From the NCBI GenBank assembly GCA_031273645.1, contig JAISRM010000139.1, positions 1 to 8,240 of the forward strand: a stretch of 8,240 nt of DNA, read 5' to 3'. Origin of the DNA: Endomicrobium sp. (GTDB lineage Bacteria > Elusimicrobiota > Endomicrobiia > Endomicrobiales > Endomicrobiaceae). The translations under genes and the position numbers were made by a program. Shown here piece by piece: positions 5,485 through 8,240 of the stretch. How positions within the stretch are numbered: position 1 is the first letter of the stretch; each line of letters begins with the position of its first letter. The notes beneath the pieces are model-generated. The model was given only the letters and a program-made list of their open reading frames with translations. It had not been told where the DNA came from and did no database searches.

Positions 5485-7530
5485 ATGGAACGATTTCAGA
5501 TTGAATCAAAATTCAAACCTTCCGGCGACCAGCCTCATGCCATAGACGAACTTGTAAACAATTATATCAACGGCGCCGGCTCTCAGGTTTTACTGGGCGT
5601 AACGGGTTCGGGAAAGACTTTCGTTATGGCAAACGTTATTGAAAGGCTGCAAAAACCGACTCTTATAATTTCTCCAAATAAAATTCTGGCAGCCCAGACA
5701 TACGCCGAATTCAAATCTTTTTTTCCTAAAAATGCCGTCGAGTATTTTATTTCTTACTACGATTATTATCAGCCTGAAGCCTATATTCCCTCAAGCGACA
5801 CTTACATAGAAAAAGACTCTTCAATAAACGATCATATAGACAGGCTGCGTCTGAAAGCCACTACGTCGCTTCTTGAAAGAAAAGACGTTATAGTCGTGGC
5901 TTCCGTTTCATGCATATATAATCTCGGTTCGCCTCAGGATTATCAAAATATGTGCGTTGAAATTATCTCGGGAAAAGAAAAATCCCTGCATTCTCTGCTT
6001 ACGGAACTTGTGGCAAGCCATTATGAAAGAAATGAAATTGAATTTATAAGAGGACGTTTCAGGGTTAAAGGCGACACCGTTGAAATATTTCCCGCCTATC
6101 TTGAGACCGCTTTAAGAATAGAATTTTACGCAGACACCGTTGAAAGCATAAAAGAATTTAATCCTTTGACCGGCGAAATTTTATCTAAAAAAGAAAAGGC
6201 TTACGTGTATCCGGCAAAACTTTTTGTTACAAGCGGCGATAAAATAAAACGCGCGATTGAAACGATTACTGCGGAATTAAACGAGCGCGCCGAGCAATTA
6301 AAATCTCAAAATAAACTTCTTGAAGCCCAGAGACTTATTCAAAGAACGAAATACGATATGGAAATGCTCAAAGAGACGGGCATGTGCCACGGGATTGAAA
6401 ATTATTCAAGGCATTTGTCGGGAAATCCTTCCGGAACAAGACCTACGACTTTGATAGATTATTTTCACCGCGACGACGGCGATTTTTTGATGATAGCCGA
6501 CGAATCGCATATATCGCTTCCTCAGGTGCGCGGAATGTACGAGGGCGACAGAAGCCGAAAGCAGACCCTCGTCGATTTTGGCTTCAGGCTGCCGTCGGCT
6601 TTAGACAACCGTCCGTTAAAGTTTCACGAATTTGAAAAACTTATTAAAAAGTTTATGATGGTTTCGGCAACTCCCGGAAAATACGAACTTGAACGCTGCA
6701 AAGACCGCATAGTTGATTTGATTATACGCCCGACGGGGCTTGTCGATCCGGAAGTAATAATACGACCTATCGACGGACAGATTCAGGATCTAATGCTCGA
6801 ATTAAAAAAGAACGCGGAAAAAAAACAGCGCACGCTGATAACGACTCTGACTAAAAAAATGTCTGAGGACTTGTCCGCTTATCTCAAAGAGAAGGGTTTC
6901 CGAGTGGAATATCTTCATTCGGAAATAGACACGTTAAAGAGAATAGAAATTCTTAAGAATTTAAGGCTTGGCGAATTTGACGTTCTTGTGGGGATCAATC
7001 TGTTGAGAGAGGGGCTTGATCTTCCCGAAGTGTCTCTGGTAGCCGTTCTTGACGCCGATAAAGAGGGATTTTTGCGTTCCGAGCCGACTCTCATACAGAT
7101 TTGCGGAAGAGCCGCAAGAAACGTCGACGGAAGAGTGATATTTTACGCCGACAATATGACGGGTTCAATGCAGCGCGCTTTACAGGAAATGGGACGCAGG
7201 CGCTCAAAACAGATTGAATATAACGAAAAAAATAATATTAAGCCTAAATCAATAGTAAAAGCCGTAACCGAACTTGAAGAGTTCAGAAATCTTTCGCGGG
7301 AAGAGTCGGTTTCGCATATGGTCGCGCAGACAAAGCTTGATTATGAAGTAACTCCGAAAAATATCGACGGTTTGATTAAAGAGCTTGAAGATAAGATGAG
7401 AGAGGCGGCAGACAGCCTTGATTTTGAGTCTGCGGCCGCTTACAGAGATAAAATGCTCGAACTTAAAAGCATGAAATCTTTTACAAAACGGACGAAAAAA
7501 AATCCAAAAAAAAGAAAATATGATGATTAA
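5485..7530 (+). CDS. uvrB: UvrABC excinuclease subunit B (UvrB)
   Basis: Damage-verification subunit of nucleotide excision repair. UvrA loads it on DNA; it then opens the strands around the lesion and recruits UvrC for dual incision. The 681-residue product contains Walker A GVTGSGKT (38-45), the Tyr-rich beta-hairpin region YYDYYQPEAY (91-100), DESH (339-342, Walker B/DEAD-like), SATP (394-397), GINLLREGLDLPEV (503-516), the motif VI region QICGRAARN (538-546), and a C-terminal UVR domain (about 625-660: LEDKMREAADSLDFESAAAYRD) that binds UvrC. Most UvrB proteins I know read QTIGRAARN, so Ile539-Cys540 is a mild variant. A Lys/Arg-rich tail ends the protein. The start fits the family (GDQPHAI at 14-20), but no Shine-Dalgarno precedes it; an extended -10 sits directly in front instead. 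It lies 56 bp after surE with no strong terminator between. Confidence 0.98.
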   Translation: MERFQIESKFKPSGDQPHAIDELVNNYINGAGSQVLLGVTGSGKTFVMANVIERLQKPTLIISPNKILAAQTYAEFKSFFPKNAVEYFISYYDYYQPEAYIPSSDTYIEKDSSINDHIDRLRLKATTSLLERKDVIVVASVSCIYNLGSPQDYQNMCVEIISGKEKSLHSLLTELVASHYERNEIEFIRGRFRVKGDTVEIFPAYLETALRIEFYADTVESIKEFNPLTGEILSKKEKAYVYPAKLFVTSGDKIKRAIETITAELNERAEQLKSQNKLLEAQRLIQRTKYDMEMLKETGMCHGIENYSRHLSGNPSGTRPTTLIDYFHRDDGDFLMIADESHISLPQVRGMYEGDRSRKQTLVDFGFRLPSALDNRPLKFHEFEKLIKKFMMVSATPGKYELERCKDRIVDLIIRPTGLVDPEVIIRPIDGQIQDLMLELKKNAEKKQRTLITTLTKKMSEDLSAYLKEKGFRVEYLHSEIDTLKRIEILKNLRLGEFDVLVGINLLREGLDLPEVSLVAVLDADKEGFLRSEPTLIQICGRAARNVDGRVIFYADNMTGSMQRALQEMGRRRSKQIEYNEKNNIKPKSIVKAVTELEEFRNLSREESVSHMVAQTKLDYEVTPKNIDGLIKELEDKMREAADSLDFESAAAYRDKMLELKSMKSFTKRTKKNPKKRKYDD

Positions 7531-7603
7531 AGACGCGCAAATCCGTTTGAAGAAAAGAACTTTATGCAAATTTTCGGCGGTTTTGTTTTGACATTAGCGG
7601 GGT

Positions 7604-7633
7604 TTGACTTTTGCCGTTTAAGTTTTATATACT
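7604..7633 (+). promoter_or_regulatory. Sigma70-type promoter of the amidotransferase gene
   Basis: TTGACT at 7604-7609 and TATACT at 7628-7633 are separated by 18 bp, and each matches the consensus at five of six positions. A perfect TTGACA at 7588-7593 has no matching -10 at normal distance. The predicted start near 7640 leaves a leader of about 130 bases before the ATG at 7771. Further TATAAT strings lie inside the tandem repeat downstream, so additional starts are possible. Confidence 0.6.
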
Positions 7634-7664
7634 ACTCAAACTGTTCAGAAACGTATAAACAATA

Positions 7665-7686
7665 TATATAATTAGTATATAATTAG
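7665..7686 (+). repeat. Perfect 11-bp tandem repeat in the leader
   Basis: TATATAATTAG occurs twice head to tail. The period is about one DNA helical turn, and each unit contains TATAAT (7667-7672 and 7678-7683). It could be a duplicated -10 element, a binding site for a dimeric regulator on one DNA face, or a slippage product in AT-rich DNA. Confidence 0.6.
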
Positions 7687-7707
7687 GACAAAGTCGTCCT
7701 GAAATTA
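7680..7707 (+). promoter_or_regulatory. Leader hairpin upstream of the amidotransferase gene
   Basis: TAATTAGGAC pairs with GTCCT-GA-AATTA around a 6-base loop (AAAGTC): ten pairs interrupted by one 2-base bulge. It lies in the predicted 5' leader. The next T-run (7736-7742) is about 30 bases further on, so it is not a simple terminator. I could not match it to a known riboswitch, including the glutamine-responsive class. Confidence 0.4.
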
Positions 7708-7742
7708 ATCTGCAAAAACGATTATTTTTAGGATATTTTTTT

Positions 7743-7769
7743 ATGAAAATTTGCCAAAGGAGCGCGTGA
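7743..7769 (+). promoter_or_regulatory. 8-codon upstream ORF (MKICQRSA) overlapping the downstream RBS
   Basis: An ATG at 7743, preceded by AGGA at 7730-7733, opens an 8-codon frame. It passes through the main gene's Shine-Dalgarno (AAAGGAG at 7756-7762) and stops with TGA at 7767-7769, one base before the main ATG. If translated, it would couple to or compete with initiation of the amidotransferase gene. It may also be coincidental. Confidence 0.3.
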
Positions 7770-7770
7770 A

Positions 7771-8240
7771 ATGTTGAGAGAAGGCGAAATAAGAATTCCT
7801 TCCGGGTGCGCAATAAGCGGCGTGATAGATAAAACGGGCAAAAGATTTTCAGGCGAAGATATTATAAAGTCAATTGCTCTTATGCACGATCGTTCAAACG
7901 GTTTAGGCGGCGGTTTTGCCGCTTACGGAATATATCCGGAGTACAAAGATTTTTACGCTTTGCATATCTTTTTTGATAATTTGGGCGCAAAAGTTCAAAC
8001 CGAAGAATTTCTTGAAAAACATTTTGAAATAGAAAGCGCCGGAGACATACCGACGGCTCCGGTCGAATGCATTGTCAATAAACCTCTTATATGGCGCTAC
8101 TTTGTTAAGCCCAGAGTTCATATGGCGCAGGACGAATTTTTAGACGAAGACGAATTTACGGCAAGATGCGTCGTTAAAATAAACACCGAATACGCGGGCT
8201 CTTACGTGTTTTCAAGCGGCAAAAATATGGGAGCGTTTAA
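7771..8240 (+). CDS. Class II glutamine amidotransferase, glutamate-synthase type (5' part)
   Basis: The frame is open from ATG 7771 to the window edge, giving 156 complete codons without a stop. The start has a strong Shine-Dalgarno (AAAGGAG, eight bases upstream). The N-terminus reads MLREGEIRIPSGCAISGVID. Cys13 is the expected N-terminal nucleophile of an Ntn-hydrolase glutaminase after removal of a short propeptide. KRFSGEDIIKSIALMHDRSNGLGGGFAAYGIYPEYKD (from about residue 24) is typical of the stand-alone GltB1-like glutaminase found with archaeal-type split glutamate synthases. Such subunits release ammonia from glutamine for a partner synthase. The partner FMN/Fe-S and GXGXG subunits would be expected downstream, outside the window. 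It has its own promoter region and is separated from uvrB by 240 bp. Another amidotransferase of the same superfamily (PurF- or GlmS-like) is less likely, because those begin with Cys directly after Met and differ in sequence. Confidence 0.85.
   Translation, partial: MLREGEIRIPSGCAISGVIDKTGKRFSGEDIIKSIALMHDRSNGLGGGFAAYGIYPEYKDFYALHIFFDNLGAKVQTEEFLEKHFEIESAGDIPTAPVECIVNKPLIWRYFVKPRVHMAQDEFLDEDEFTARCVVKINTEYAGSYVFSSGKNMGAF

Noticed and set aside
4817..5509. Minus-strand and alternative frames across surE, murG and uvrB
   Set aside because: They are shadows of strongly supported plus-strand genes, with skewed composition and no recognisable motifs.
7531..7603. Terminator after uvrB
   Set aside because: No GC-rich stem followed by a T-run was found. 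The T-rich string near 7581-7589 has no hairpin in front of it.

Overview
The window carries a low-GC (roughly 35-40% by eye) bacterial chromosome segment with every recognisable gene on the + strand. It holds peptidoglycan/cell-division genes (murD, ftsW, murG), then surE and uvrB, and the 5' part of a class II glutamine amidotransferase gene that runs off the right edge. Lipid-II synthesis and a SEDS polymerase point to a walled bacterium that divides by septation. AT-rich codon use, a decayed gene inside the division cluster, dispersed palindromic repeats and an archaeal-type glutamate-synthase glutaminase next to uvrB would fit an Elusimicrobiota (Endomicrobium-like) genome. That placement is an inference from gene content and was not tested by any search.

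Layout. Positions 1-447 contain no gene. They are filled with palindromic repeats of the form ATTCCC-N8-GGGAAT, arranged as two copies of a roughly 135-bp inverted-repeat (MITE-like) element plus decayed fragments. murD (448-1812) overlaps ftsW (1805-2911) by 8 bp. A 712-bp gap then separates ftsW from murG; it holds a Fic-family AMP-transferase pseudogene (3017-3524) that has lost the middle of its domain and is frameshifted. murG (best start 3624) ends at 4700 and shares one base with surE (4700-5428). uvrB (5485-7530) follows after 56 bp and appears to have its own extended -10 promoter, placed so that its mRNA would be leaderless. After uvrB, a 240-bp intergenic region holds a sigma70-type promoter, a perfect 11-bp tandem repeat, a hairpin and an 8-codon upstream ORF. 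The glutamine amidotransferase starts at 7771.

How the genes work together. MurD adds D-glutamate to UDP-MurNAc-L-Ala, MurG converts lipid I to lipid II, and FtsW polymerises lipid II at the septum. The usual neighbour murC is absent after murG; surE (nucleotide phosphatase) and uvrB (excision repair) follow instead, so the cluster is rearranged relative to the classical dcw order. The last gene is probably the glutaminase subunit of a split glutamate synthase, whose other subunits would lie beyond the window.

I found no convincing new multi-gene system. The most unusual signals are the repeat array with paired stem changes, the Fic remnant inside the division operon, the predicted leaderless uvrB, and the uORF-bearing leader of the amidotransferase gene.
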